DNA of 64,000 nucleotides from Neolentinus lepideus HHB14362 ss-1 (lineage: Eukaryota > Basidiomycota > Agaricomycetes > Gloeophyllales > Gloeophyllaceae): the NCBI GenBank assembly GCA_001632425.1, contig KV425579.1, forward strand, positions 282,334 through 346,333, written 5' to 3'. Numbering within the stretch: the first letter of the stretch is position 1; the number at the start of each line of letters is the position of its first letter. Both the position numbers and the translations under genes were made by a program. The notes under the pieces were generated by a model. The model was given only the letters and a program-made list of their open reading frames with translations. It made no database searches and was not told the origin of the DNA. Shown piece after piece: positions 11,738 to 23,097 of the stretch.

Positions 11738-12306
11738 TTAAGCAGCGCTCTTCTTTGCGCTGACGAACTGGGTAGCGAGGGTCTAAAGATCGGGTACGTT
11801 AGACACGGAGATATCTGAAGTTCAAAGGGAGACTCACGGAGCTCTCGCTGGCGGAAAGTTTGGTCTTGATGACGGGCCATTGCTGGCTCTCCTCCTCGTC
11901 AGAGTGGGCAATGAAAGTCGTGACAGCCTTAGTCACGACTGCGTCGTTGGAGGCAGCACTGGCAGCGTCAGCGACCAACTTGTTGATCTCTGCATGCTCC
12001 TCTGCAATGCAGACGTAAGCATCCATACAAAAACGCGAGTTTTGGATGCTCACGCTTGTTGGAGGCAGCGTTCAGGCCGAACTTGGAGTAGTCAGCGTAG
12101 ATGGAGGCATCCCTAGAAGTTGTATGTCAATACAAGCTCCCCATTGTTCTGAAGAGTACATACTCGGCGGCACTGTGCGCCTTGATCTCCGCAATGAGGG
12201 TCGTCGCGAGGGTAACCTTCTCAGAGCCACTAGCAGCCTTATACTTGCCAAATAGGCTCTTGACGTTGTCGTGGTCAGCCTTGATGGTAGCGAGGACGTC
12301 CGACAT
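11738..12306 (-). CDS. Hemerythrin-like HHE protein, copy A
   Basis: Four exons encode a protein of about 136 residues with the HHE cation-binding four-helix fold, which binds a di-iron (or other metal) centre. Ligand-type residues are H12 (KADHDNV), H44xxxE48 (AHSAAE), H70 (EHAEINK) and H100xxxE104 (AHSDEEE). Introns: GA|GTATGT after codon 47, C|GTGAGC after AASNK, and GTGAGT after SASESS; acceptors are CTAG, GCAG and TTTAG. The frame is open throughout and ends KKSAA at TAA 11738-11740. A TATAAAAG box (minus strand, 12381-12388) lies about 80 bases before the ATG. Oxygen, nitric-oxide or iron handling has been proposed for HHE proteins generally; no specific role can be assigned. Confidence 0.9.
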
Positions 12307-13749
12307 TGTGATGAGAAGTGTCTTCCTTGAGCTCGAGTGAGTGTTTGGAGGATGAGGGGATCCTGCAGTATACACACTACCTTTTATATCTTTTAGTTCT
12401 GCGGGAACCTACTCCTGGGGGCCGTTGCCTGCTCAGGGTTAGAACAAAATGAGGCGATCATTATCCAAACACCGAGTAGAGCCAGCGGACACTGTAGACC
12501 ATCCTCGCAGATTGTGGCGTATGCTCCAAATGGAATCTTCGCGGCTCGCGGCTGAAGAAACGCGGTACGCGTGATTGGAAGACGCAATATGACGCTCATC
12601 CGCCGCCGGACCTACTCAACATCATGGCTATTCCGCCTCAACCAATCCTGCGTCCCCCGTTTTGTAACGTCGTCAAGCTTCGAATTCTGACTCCCGAGGC
12701 TTCTGCCTGTCAATTCCTGAGCTTGCTACACCATGGACGCCTCCATCTGGTATGGCGACGCATGTTATTTCTAGCTATTGACAACGAACAAGGCCTGGAT
12801 GAGCACGTAATACCGTTATCAAGAAGCACAGGACAGGCGGAGACATTCGCAACAATGGTCGGAGTCTCGAGCACAGACGATTATGCCAGAGGCCTCCCTT
12901 ATAAGTTGTCAGATAATATAATTTGAATCTGAACGAGCAACATACCTGATGATCGAATAGAGGGACACACGTTGTTATCGACACACTAGCATCTGAGTCT
13001 GCCTCCGAGGCTCGTGACTTACCGATGTAGACTTATACGGAGGATCACTTCGCGCCGTCTCCGGAATATCATTGGATTTGAATATGAAGCGGATGGCAGC
13101 GTTATCTGAGGCTCTGCGTCCTATATCGGTTTGATATGTGACATGGGCGGTCTAATAGACACCGTCTCTGAGTGAACTTTGTTGCATGATACTTTAGGAA
13201 GGCCGTCGCCGATACATGCAGAATTTCGAACTGATTCGACAGTACTTTCGCCCAGCAAAGAGCCTGATTCTGGAGGGCGAACTGAATAAATATTGTTAGG
13301 ATATGGCCGGGTAATTTCGTCGAAGTTTCGTCACACCCGTTCCCAAGAACTATCACTTTACGCAGCTTGTGATCTCTAGCCGTAGGCATAAGAGTTATCC
13401 GGGACATAAGCTAAGGAAATACCAATACCAAAGACCAAGTTAGGGTGAAGTAAACGATTGTACACTGGCTATATGCATATAGTTATCGCGTGATGTGGGA
13501 ACTTCATTTACGCGTGACGTCACGCGTTCAGACGCGTCGTATTGCCACACCTTTACTCTCTTCACTTTCGCTAGACTTGGTAACGTTAGAGTCTGTGATC
13601 TGATTCATGAAGTGAGTCCTGCTAGTGAGTTGAAGTTGGGCAATGTAGCGGCAACCCATGGATCTAAGCATCCCCGTGGCTCCCTCAATAGGTCATTTCC
13701 ATAATTGTCAGTGAGTGTTAAGACCTGCTCGCGGTATGCCATAGCGGAA
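12307..13749. other. Spacer with copy A promoter and an 18-bp palindrome
   Basis: The first 300 bases are promoter of copy A and resemble the region upstream of copy H. Both share a GCGGACACTGT block and, farther out, an AGAAACGCG...GATTGGA element. A perfect 18-base palindrome with a TGACGTCA core lies at 13510-13527. No gene was recognised; the frame at 13102-13407 (minus) has no family features. Confidence 0.45.
13510..13527. promoter_or_regulatory. Perfect palindrome ACGCGTGACGTCACGCGT
   Basis: The 18 bases equal their own reverse complement. The centre is the CRE/ATF core TGACGTCA and the ends are ACGCGT (MluI-box) sequences. Variants differing at two positions occur at 17567-17584 and 27434-27451. 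A bZIP-type binding site is possible; function is not shown. Confidence 0.5.
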
Positions 13750-14300
13750 CTCACACAGAATTCTTCTTGCTGTTGAAGAATTGCGTCGCAAGGATCTACA
13801 TGAGAAAGCGAAACAGACTACTGAGATATATGTGAACAGGGCTTATATAGGCGTTCTCACTGGCGGACGGACAGCCTAGCCTTAATGGCGGGCTACTGCC
13901 GATTCTCCATCTCGTCAGAGCAATGTAGGTTGCGATGACCTCGATGACGATGGAATCCTTCTAGGCAGCGACGACAGCATCGGAGATAAGGTTGTTTATT
14001 TGAGTGCTCGTCAGAAATACAACACGTCAGCACTTCTACGAATAATTATGCAGAGCCAAACTTACGCTTGTTGGACGCAGCGTTCAGGCCGAATTTGTAA
14101 TAGCCCGCGTAGACGTATGCATCCCGAGTGGAAGGGAGGCAATTCAAGCCAAACGCACGACCACAAACTACCCAGTGCGGTCCTCATCTCAGCGATGAAG
14201 GTCACGATGATGACCTCAGACCAGTCGCCGCCTTGTACATTCCGAACAGGCTCTTGACGTTGTCGTGGTCAGCTTTGATGCCAGCGAGGACGTCCGACAT
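13750..14300 (-). pseudogene. Hemerythrin-like HHE gene, copy B (decayed)
   Basis: All four exon segments can be found in order on the minus strand. Exon 1 begins MSDVLAGIKADHDNVKSLFG (ATG 14300) but loses frame after KAATG. Exon 2 survives as DAYVYAGYYKFGLNAASNK. Exon 3 has an in-frame TAG (in the segment AVVAA-stop-KDSIVIEV) and has lost the FIAHSDEEE ligand block through a further shift. Exon 4 remains recognisable (LATQFFNSKKNSV, about 13757-13800). At least two frame breaks plus the stop mean no HHE protein can be made. It is much more diverged than copies A or D-H, so it is an old duplicate. Confidence 0.88.
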
Positions 14301-15699
14301 GATGTCTGTCATCCTTGAGCTCCGGTGAGTGTCTGAAGGATAGAGAACTGCGGCCGGACTGCGTGGCTTTTCGTCCCGCGAGACGCTGGTTGCGCCTATC
14401 TGGGGGACGATGTTGCTGCTTAGAGTCGGAGCATCGTGACCTCAAGCCGCTGAATAGACCTGGCGGAGATTGTTGTTTATCCCGCCTTCGCAGACGGTTG
14501 CGTATATCTCAGGGAGATGATTCGTGATTGCCGAAATACAAGTCTTATGGTTCGAAAGCATGACACCTGCCCAGTACGGATCCGGCCAGGATCGAGAACA
14601 AGTATGTCTCCCGCTCCAGCCAATCCCACTCTCTGAGTTTCGTGACTTCTTGTGGCTCCAGAGGCCGAGTCTCTTGTCCGCGGATCGTAAATCTCGGTCC
14701 ATGTATCCAAGGGCCATTCCATCTAGAGTAAGACGAACTACGGCATGTTGTCCTGGTGCATCTACGTCAACAGCCGCCCGACACGCTGCTCCCTCGTTGT
14801 GGAAACACCGAGGAGCACACCGAGCTTGAGCTCGCAACTAGTGGCCCGTGAGCAAGCATTTTTCGAACAATGCTTTGCTCCAGAACAGTCGGATCACAAC
14901 TCGTAGGTAGCGTCAGGAGGAGGAATTCTTGTGCCCCAAGACGCATGCCTATTGCGCATGATGGGGTGGGCATATTAGCTAGTCTTTGCCGGAGTCTCGT
15001 GACGGCATCAGGATACTTTAAGACCTGCAAAAATAGCAGGTATCAATTACCGCATTTCCTGTCGGGGTGGGGGTGGGGGGTGCAACGACCTGAGTGAAGA
15101 TGGCGCGAACAATTGGGGAAACTGGCAGGATCGAAGCTGCCGTTCCTGAGTAAAGCTCGTTGGGCACCCGTGTTGCAATTGATTTGGCTCAAACCGTGCG
15201 TGAATAGACCCGATGCCGACAGTAGGACACTAGTCCCGCAGTGTTACTTCTTGTCAAGATCACTGAGGGAGAGGACGAGAAGTCTGGATCCTTAGGCCTT
15301 AGGTCCAAGACCCTCGTGCTTCCATGCATGAGGACGGGAACTTCAATCGATTACCAGCGTTCGAGATCACTGGGAAGCAAAGACAGACAATGAGCAGGTC
15401 GGCATAGCTTCTGTTCGCGGAACGAACTGATAATCGAGAATTCGGCTGCTATGTCGTCGTGGAGCGGTATTGAGGTGTGCCTGTGGCTGCCGACGGCAAC
15501 TTCACTCCGCCAGCAATAAGCTATATTTGATGTTAAAGCTATATTTCAGAGTCGTTTGACATTATGTAACGGTCCTCATCAATCGTTTGTCTAACCAGAA
15601 CTTCCTCTGAATATGCAGTTAGGAGACGAACGGGATATCCTTGATACCTTACACAAATAGTATCAGTACTGCGGTGGAACTTATTATAGGACACTTTGA
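14301..15699. other. Spacer between decayed hemerythrin copies B and C
   Basis: No gene is supported. It contains diverged promoter-like sequence upstream of copy B and a short G-rich run (about 15063-15081). Open frames up to 131 codons have no recognisable features. Confidence 0.4.
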
Positions 15700-16117
15700 T
15701 GTCATGCAACATAGTCGCTTTGAGTGGGCAATGAAGGTCGAAGCAGCCTTGTTGATGACGGCGTCGTTGATGGGGGCGGCAGCAGCGTCGGCTAGCATCT
15801 TGTTGATCTCAACGTGCTCCTCTCTAAATAAGCGGGTCAGGAATCGGATGATTACGCATCGTGGCCAAGACTAGCGCTTGTTGGAGGCAGCGTTGAGATC
15901 AAACTTGGAGTAGTCAACGTAGATACATCCCTGCGATTTAGATTTCAGCAGTCCCTCATTCATCCATACTGATGATTACTCACTCAGTAGCACTGTGGGC
16001 CTTCATCTCAGCGATGAGGGTCTCCGCGATATCGAACTTAGCTGCAGCCGCAGCTTTGCCGAACAGGCTCTTGACGTTGTCATGGTCAGCCTTAATGGTA
16101 GCGAGGACGTCCGACAT
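15700..16117 (-). pseudogene. Hemerythrin-like HHE gene, copy C (truncated, decayed)
   Basis: Exon 1 (ATG 16117) is open: it reads MSDVLATIKADHDNVKSLFG, then a shortened alanine-rich segment replacing YKAATGSEK, then TLIAEMKAHSATE with a good donor GTGAGT. Exon 2 has a four-base deletion in the DASIYAD segment, which shifts the frame, and its donor is changed to GCTAGT. Exon 3 reads EEHVEINKMLADAAAAPIND through FIAHS and then stops resembling the family; the EEE ligand segment and exon 4 are absent. It is a broken copy. Its distal upstream region still contains the CAGAAACGCG element seen before copies A and H. Confidence 0.88.
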
Positions 16118-17912
16118 TGCAATGATGAGCTCGAGTGGGTGTCTGAAAAATGGAAGACGGCAGACGGCAGAGTAGGTGCACCTGCTGGAGCTTACCTCCT
16201 GGACCGTCGTCTCTTCAGCGTTGGCAGCTACAGCTTAACATGTGGATGTGTTCTGTGACCTTGGGGCTTGTAGACGCAGCTCAGGAGTTGTTACCTGTGC
16301 CACCCTCCACTCTATTGCGGCAAGGCGTTATTGATGCGTCTGCAGAAACGCGATTGCAACATGACGTTTCTCAGCAGCAGATCCGCTCATGATCAAAGCC
16401 TAGCTTCGCAGTTAGTGACTTCATCCGAGCCAATCCCAGTGTGAGTATTTCGTGTGTTCGAAAGCCTCCGGTCTTCTAGATTGACACCCAGATCGCGGAC
16501 TAGGCACGCCCCATATGTCCTCAAAGATTGCTATCTGCCGTTATGTTGACTCGTTTCGGGGAGCTGAGCGCATCATCTGATTGTTGCGGCAGGCAGAAGA
16601 TAGCGAAGACTCTAACAAGGCGACTAGACAGTCGCAACGCGTGCTGGAGCTCTGTAAAAAGCGACGAGTTAGACCAGGGCATTCGGGACTACCAGTCTAT
16701 CTGGAGTTTATCTAGTCCACTGACCCATCAGCAAAAGATCGCGCGCATGACAGCAACAGTGGCGCATGACACGCCATGGCCCTGTGTAGATGCATGAATG
16801 AGAACTTCCTCATATTCTACGCTGCAAGCCAAATTTGAGCAGCGAACCGAGCAGTAGGCTAAGGCAAATAAATCTGTCATCCTTGTTAACGAACGGCGTC
16901 TCTTGGAAAATTAACATAGGTATATTGACGTCTCTTGTGAATATTTCCATATCATTGCGCTCATAGACTAACCTTATCAGCGGCATCAGGAACATTCGTC
17001 CCCACCAAGTGTCACTAGAAAAATCCTCGTGTGGGTGGTTCATGGTAAAATGGGACCCTAGACTCAGTCTATGCATGGTAAATGAGAAATAGGGAGTCGA
17101 ACACGCACTAGTATCGTTCCAGGATGCCCTTAATTGACAAGAGATTTGTCAAACCGAATTCCAGAGTTCTATCTCCGAGACTGCAAGCAGGGTATCTAGG
17201 AGGTCAGATGTCTCTGCACCAGCTCACCAAGGGGGATGAAGTCTTAAACAGACGGCAGCCCTGACCAGTCAGGGACGCTTTCTCCATCACTTACGCGTCT
17301 TCAGATTGACCATATGAATCATGAGCTTTCTTCATCGTCGCCGATTTGCGGTTGTCACTGGCAGAGCCACATTCCAAGGAAGTATCAGATCGAGCTGGGC
17401 GATAACTTCGATAACTTGAAGTAAGAATGCCCCATAAGTTAAAGATGCCTTCCACGGTATTGACGAAAACCGATTCCTTCAGTGGAATTGTTGATCTGGC
17501 GATTTCATGATCAACCCGCAGAGATTCGAATGGAATGAATCGGCCGTTTCCGGCTTCCCTTACTTGACACGTGATGTCACGCGTCATATTACGGTGCTTG
17601 GTGTGATGAGACCACACCCGGCACCTAATAGACCATAATCTTGGAAAATGAGAGAGACTTGCAACAGGTGTCTCGTTACTAGCCTTGGCTGATGAAATAA
17701 GGTGCTTCACATAACAGTTGTGTTCTTCAGACTCACGAAGCATGTCAATGTAGTCTCCCTTATTGTTTACCAGGACGAACGTTATGGCAAGAGACTAAAT
17801 TTGAACGAGCCCATCTCGGAGTGACCATGCGCAAGATTGATTCAGACTTATCGTACAACAAAAGGACAGAAACCACACATTCTTGACAAAACTCTACAGT
17901 TGATCAGGGCGC
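16118..17912. other. Spacer between copies C and D
   Basis: No supported gene. A 150-codon frame at 17291-17743 (minus strand) has no recognisable domain and may be chance. A near-copy of the 13510 palindrome sits at 17567-17584. Confidence 0.4.
17567..17584. promoter_or_regulatory. Variant of the CRE-like palindrome
   Basis: ACACGTGATGTCACGCGT matches the palindrome at 13510 at 16 of 18 positions. Confidence 0.35.
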
Positions 17913-18489
17913 TTAGGCAACGCTCTTCTTCGCGTTGACGAACTGGGTGGCAAGAGTCTGTACCCGAACGCATCAAGACTGCAATACAAGAATGCTGTAC
18001 CGGAGAAGCACTTACGGCGCTTTCGCTCGCAGACATCTTGGCCTTGATGGCCGGCCACTGCTGGTTCTCTTCCTCATCAGAATGAGCAATGAAGGTCGTG
18101 ACAGCCTTGGTGACGACCGCATCGTTGGACGCGGCAGCCGCAGCATCGGCGAGCATCTTGTTGATCTCAGCGTGCTCCTCTGTAAAGAATCAGGTCAGCA
18201 ATCCAACGATGATTGAAATGAATAGAATACTGACGCTTGTTGGAAGCAGCGTTGAGACCCCAGCTGGAGTAGTCAGCGTAGATGGAGGCATCCCTGAACG
18301 CCAAGGGTCAGTGTAGGAACAATCATCCATGCTGGCTAGTACTCGCTCAGCAGCGCTATGGGCCTTCATCTCGGTGATGAGGGTCATGGCGAGGGTGACC
18401 TTCTCGGAGCCAGTGGCAGCCTTGTACTTGCCGAACAGGCTCTTGACGTTGTCGTGGTCAGCCTTGATGGTAGCGAGGACGTCCGACAT
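17913..18489 (-). CDS. Hemerythrin-like HHE protein, copy D
   Basis: Four exons encode a 136-residue HHE protein with ligand-pattern residues H12, H44xxxE48, H70 and H100xxxE104 (FIAHSDEEENQQWPAIK). It ends FVNAKKSVA, TAA at 17913-17915. Intron 1 begins GC instead of GT (GA|GCGAGT, first base 18346). A GT donor four bases downstream would break the family frame, so this is probably a GC-AG intron. The gene body, introns included, appears identical to copy E on the other strand, while promoter and 3' UTR differ. A TATA-like TATAAGAA lies about 75 bases upstream (18563-18570, minus strand). Metal-binding fold is well supported; cellular role is not known. Confidence 0.9.
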
Positions 18490-18496
18490 TGTGATG
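17937..18496 (-). repeat. Inverted near-identical tract shared with 24261-24820
   Basis: From the last bases of the leader (CATCACAATG) to CAGTTCGTC in exon 4, about 560 bases appear identical to the copy E sequence in inverted orientation. The three introns are included. Identity ends abruptly in exon 4 (AAC against GCC) and falls off just upstream of the ATG. Confidence 0.85.
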
Positions 18497-19595
18497 GGAA
18501 GTATCTTCGTTGAGCTCGAGTGAGTGTCTGGAGGATGAAGATCTCAAGAGCTAGCACAACCCTTCTTATACACCGAGCACAGGAAACCTACGCCTGCATC
18601 CTGAGTATCTTTGGTTTCGTCCACCTCTGAATATAGTGACATCGACTCGGACTAGAGGCGGTTCGGACCCTCTGTCACAGTCTCTACAGATTGCTGTGGC
18701 GTAGGTTCCAGTGATCACCCTGGAGAAATGCAACATCTGTCATTGGATGAGGTTCTATGACGCCCTACTATCCCACATTCGGAAGACTGAAGAGATATTT
18801 CCTCGTACCCTTTGGACCAATGTTATGGTCCCGGTTTTCCAAGTTCGAGCTCCTGAAGTGCCCCAACGGTGGGGAGGAAGAGATCGGTATCTGGACATTG
18901 CGGTACCTTGAAAGAAGCCTAGGCTTCGCGTCAAAAGACTCTGGTAAGCATGTCACTTGCGTCTGTTTCTCCAGATGTTTAATATCATTAGCATTGCATC
19001 GTTTCGTCATGCAAACCCGGGAGCGGATCTTGTAATTTCGCTGTTGGCTACGGCTAGTCAAATCTTCGGTAAGCCTTGAGACCGGAGCCAGAGAGATGGA
19101 GGTGTTAACGGAAAGCACGGCTGAATTAATATACAGTCTTACCCCGTTCTCCATGCATCAGCGTCTGTCCAAGAGCCCCCATGACCTGGTCAGAGTGATA
19201 GTTTGGATCCTTCGGAGACATTTCAGTCCTGGATTAGCGCAGATAAATTAGTTCTGCTGTATAGTGGACACGGATGCTGTAGCCTTTACCATTCCACATG
19301 TTAGGGTATCTATATGTCACACCAGTGAGGAAGTCATTGAGATATCGGCAGAAGAGTTGAATGAAATGTCCCCGCTGACACCAAGAGTCCTGCGTAAACT
19401 TTCTCGAAGGTAGAAGGTCTTCAGCTGCCCGACACAGGTTGTGATGAATGAAAAGGGACATGATGCCGCTTGTCAGACAAAGCTCATTTGAGTCAGCTAT
19501 ATGCAATTGCTGGTGGTACAACAAATTGAATAGCAATAGATAACATGGAAGATGGAGGACAGAGAGACGAAAACAATCCCTGATACACGGCAGCA
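18490..19595. other. Copy D promoter and spacer to MCM2
   Basis: The first 130 bases carry the copy D leader and TATA-like box. The rest is spacer up to the MCM2 stop. No further gene was recognised. Confidence 0.45.
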
Positions 19596-22500
19596 CTAAA
19601 GCACATCATCATCCCTCTTGAACCTTTTCTCGATCGTACCGTTCTCAAGTTTATATCCATTTGTACGGAATAACTTGGAGTGCAAGAATGGTGTCGTGTC
19701 GTAAATGTCGTGTTCCTTAGCCTAGCAGAACTCATCAACTCTCTATAGAGGAAGGCGTGGAGAGTCCAACTCACTCGCTCTTCAAGTTCTATAACTTTGA
19801 CGGCGACAAGCTCAGGCTGCTGATATCGTTGCAACTGATAGAATCGTGCCTTTTCCTTGACGATCTGACCGAGGATGAAGGCAAGCAGTTCTTCGTGGTC
19901 CTTTGCCTGTGTGAGGTATTTGCGGAAACCCTGGCACTTCATGTTAAAATAGAACGTAATCGCTGGGGCGAGATAAACACTTACTCGTTCCAGTGTCTTC
20001 TTAATGGACATTTTCTGCGCGTTCACAAAACTACCAACAGTGACAGAGATAGCTAGATCGATGTCATCGCCGCGAACGTATTCCCGGAGAGCCATCTTGG
20101 CACTGGCCTCGGCCATTCGAATCATACTCTCGAGGTGACGAACAGTTATTGGGTACGATCCAGTAGCCATAGACTCGCGACGCAGGTCTGAGAACAGGCG
20201 GGACAGCTTTTCCTGATCGAGGTCGTACAGCTTAGGCCGGACTTTGTCCCTAGCGTACATGATGTATTTGCGTAGCACATCTTGTGGAATGATCTATTGA
20301 ACTCAAATGAGGAGAGAATAGACAATGATAGTTCTGTACCCACGTCTGCGTCAAGCGTCGTACCAACTTCCATTTCATCCTTCTCCGCCTCAAACTTGGG
20401 ATGGCTCCTTAGATGGCTACCTACTACGAACCGCGCCAAGAGTTCATCTTGAACAGGGTCAACAGCATCCTTTACCACACACAGGACGTCAAAACGAGAC
20501 AAGATAGGCTCCGTCAGCTCGACGTTCTGCTGGAAAGGGATAGTCGGATTATAACGACCTCGGATTGGGTTGGCTGCAGCAATGATAGCACACCGTGCTT
20601 GCAGCGACGTCACGATACCGGCCTTGGAAATGGATATCGACTGCTGCTCCATGGCTTCGTGGATAGATGTCCGGTCCGCATCGTTCATCTTGTCGAACTC
20701 GTCGATGAGACACACACCCTTGTCCGCCAAGACAAGAGCACCTCCCTCTAACGTCCATTCGCGAGTGACGGGATCCTTGCGCACGCTAGCAGTCAAACCG
20801 ACGGCGGAGGCACCCTGTCCAGTGGCGTAAACGGACCTGTGCGCGGTCTTCTCGACGTATTTCAAGAACTGGGACTTTGCAGTACCTGGGTCACCAAGGA
20901 GCAGAATGTTGATGTCACCACGGATACGGTGCTTCCGGTTGATATCCTTTGCAACACCACTGAATAAAGACAGTGCGATGGCTGTTTTGATATCCTCATG
21001 CCCGAAAATCGAAGGAGCGATAGACTTGATGATCCGTTTCCGAATCCGTTCGTCGCGAGCCATTGCACGAATCTGTTTCTCGTCCTCTTCGGTCAAGCGG
21101 AAGGCAGCGAACTGGTCTTCCCTCTTGTTGATGTGATTAGCCTCGAGAATGGTCGAGAAGACAGGAAAACCATTCTTGGAATTCAGCGACGCGTCGAAGT
21201 TGTTACGATAGACACCAGTGACTTCCTGTAGAAGTAGTCATTAAGTGGGATTTCGGGGAATGGAAAAAAAACTTACAATCTCTTCTCCAGGCTTCGCAGT
21301 GTCTATGAGATCCCACAAGAGGATAACTTCACGATGTCTGGGCAAGCGACCCGCAGGAACCGAGCCAGGGGACTCTTGCAGAGTCATCTTCTGGTAATTA
21401 CGGTATATAGTCTATGAAAACATGAGCGCTTGAGCGATTCATGGCTTAACGACTCCCTACCTGGTCGGAGTTAACACTAAAAGGGCCTTTGCTCTCGCAA
21501 TTAGGACAATAACTGATTTTTGTCTCCCTCGTTGAATCTTGGTAGAAAGGGCCCAACACCGCACCGCACTTCTTGCAGTCGAATTTGACATACTTCAGCT
21601 GAGGGAACACACCCGTCCGCCTCGTGACTACGCCGGTCACCCTGACAAGGTTATTCAAATCTGCTCTACGAAGATCCCGCAGGGAAGTGATGAGCGGTAG
21701 GTCCGTGATGCGGACGTGCACCTCAGAGTGGATACGCTCGTAATTCGGGTAATAGACAAGGATAGCGGTAAGCGCGACTTCGTCGAAGATCTCAAGCATG
21801 GCGCTCGGGGAATTGGTCAAGAAGTACGCCAGAATTGGCTTCGAGAGTGCGAGGTGAAGATAGGAAACTTCAAGGGACTCAGAATTGTCTGGAGAATATA
21901 TGTGTATGAGTTTCAGTACTTGTGGACAACACCCAAAGACTTACTCTCTCCAAGACTACGAATACGCTGCCCATATACAGATGCGCCATGTTCATCAACA
22001 TAAGTCATCAGAAAGTGCCGGAAGTGCTTGACAATAGACCGGCGGACGCGATCGTTGGCGATCCACTCGATGATGGACTTGGCTTTAATATCTCCAAGTT
22101 GTTCCAAAGGAATTTCCTATCATTACATTATGTGAGAATACAAATGGTATGGAAAACGGATACGCACGTCCTCTATTCCTTCCAAGTCATCCGTATCTCG
22201 ACGCTCGTCATACTGCCGACGCGTACGTCTCTTCATACCCGACAGAAGCCCTGCACTAGCGTCCGCCTCGCTGTCAGCCATACCATCGCTCCCTAGCATG
22301 AAGTCTGGCATGCGATTTCTGCCTGCTGCTCTTCGTCCATGTCTGCCTCCTCTCTCTAAGCGGTCTCTGCGGGCCATCTGCACCTCCGCGGCACGACGCT
22401 GTGCCGCGGACATCTCTTCGAATTGTTGCTCATCATCGAGATCGGCGTCGGAGTAGCGATCCAGCAAGTCGTTCTCTGCATAGTCTCTGCCGATTCGCTA

Positions 22501-22833
22501 CGTCAGGCGCGAACCATGAGGCAAAGAAATGCACGTACTCGTCTAGGTTGGCGCCAAAAAGATCCTCTCCGTCCTCTTCCTCCTCTTCGGCTTCCTCATC
22601 GACGTCTCTCACTGCATCGCGTTCATCCAAGCTATCGTCCGTATCAGAAAACGGTGCTGGAGGGGATGACGGCGGTAAGGAAGATTCAGAGTCGCGTCGC
22701 GCTAGGGGCATAGGTGGCGACGAGCCCGCTGCCCGCGTGGGGGAGCGAGTCCGCTTGTTCCTACGAGGGGTCTGAGACTAAGCGTATTTCGTTATAGTCA
22801 TTCCGTTCCGAGAAGAACAAGAAAACGGACCAT
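19596..22833 (-). CDS. MCM2: DNA replication licensing helicase subunit MCM2
   Basis: Encodes the Mcm2 subunit of the MCM2-7 replicative helicase, acting in the nucleus at replication origins. About ten exons read on the minus strand. They encode an acidic Ser/Asp/Glu-rich N-terminus ([20 protein letters not shown]), the [18 protein letters not shown] block typical of Mcm2, and a C4 zinc finger (FDCKKCG...YCPNCESKG). The AAA+ core has Walker A GDPGTAKS, Walker [11 protein letters not shown] and the arginine-finger block LSRFDVL. A winged-helix C-terminus ends RFKRDDDVL at TAG 19596. The start is uncertain. ATG 22833 followed by a short intron would join to [11 protein letters not shown]; an internal ATG at 22711 is the alternative. 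An ACGCGT box lies just upstream. No frame break was found. Confidence 0.95.
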
Positions 22834-22883
22834 ATTTACGAGGAATAGTAGCCTAGCTGTGAGTTGTGAAGGTGAACGACGCG

Positions 22884-22889
22884 ACGCGT
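22884..22889. promoter_or_regulatory. MluI cell-cycle box (ACGCGT) upstream of MCM2
   Basis: ACGCGT, inside GACGCGACGCGTC, lies about 50 bases before the proposed MCM2 start. In yeasts MBF binds this hexamer and drives G1/S genes including MCM genes. Its use here is inferred. Confidence 0.5.
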
Positions 22890-23082
22890 CTCTGACACGC
22901 TAATTTGAGCGGACTTTGAAAGCGCGTTTCTCCCACGCCGCGCATTGCTTCAGCGCCAATTATTTTGTAATCCTTCAGATTGACGAGATACTGCTGGACT
23001 CACACTCTCGTTTTGAATCATTGGTCTACTTGATGCAGAAATTAATTGATTGCCAAGTACGCCTCGGTGAAGCCCAAGGACG

Positions 23083-23097
23083 TCCGACATTTATTAT
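23083..23097 (-). repeat. Tiny relic of a hemerythrin exon 1 start
   Basis: Fifteen bases match the hemerythrin gene start (AATGTCGGACGTCCT). The next codons are already unlike the family. Probably a fragment left by a lost copy. Confidence 0.35.

Noticed and set aside
15063..15081. G-rich run as a G-quadruplex
   Set aside because: It has only three G-tracts separated by single T bases, fewer than the four tracts of a standard quadruplex motif.
17291..17743. 150-codon minus-strand frame as a gene
   Set aside because: No recognisable motif, and neighbouring sequence lacks supporting exons.
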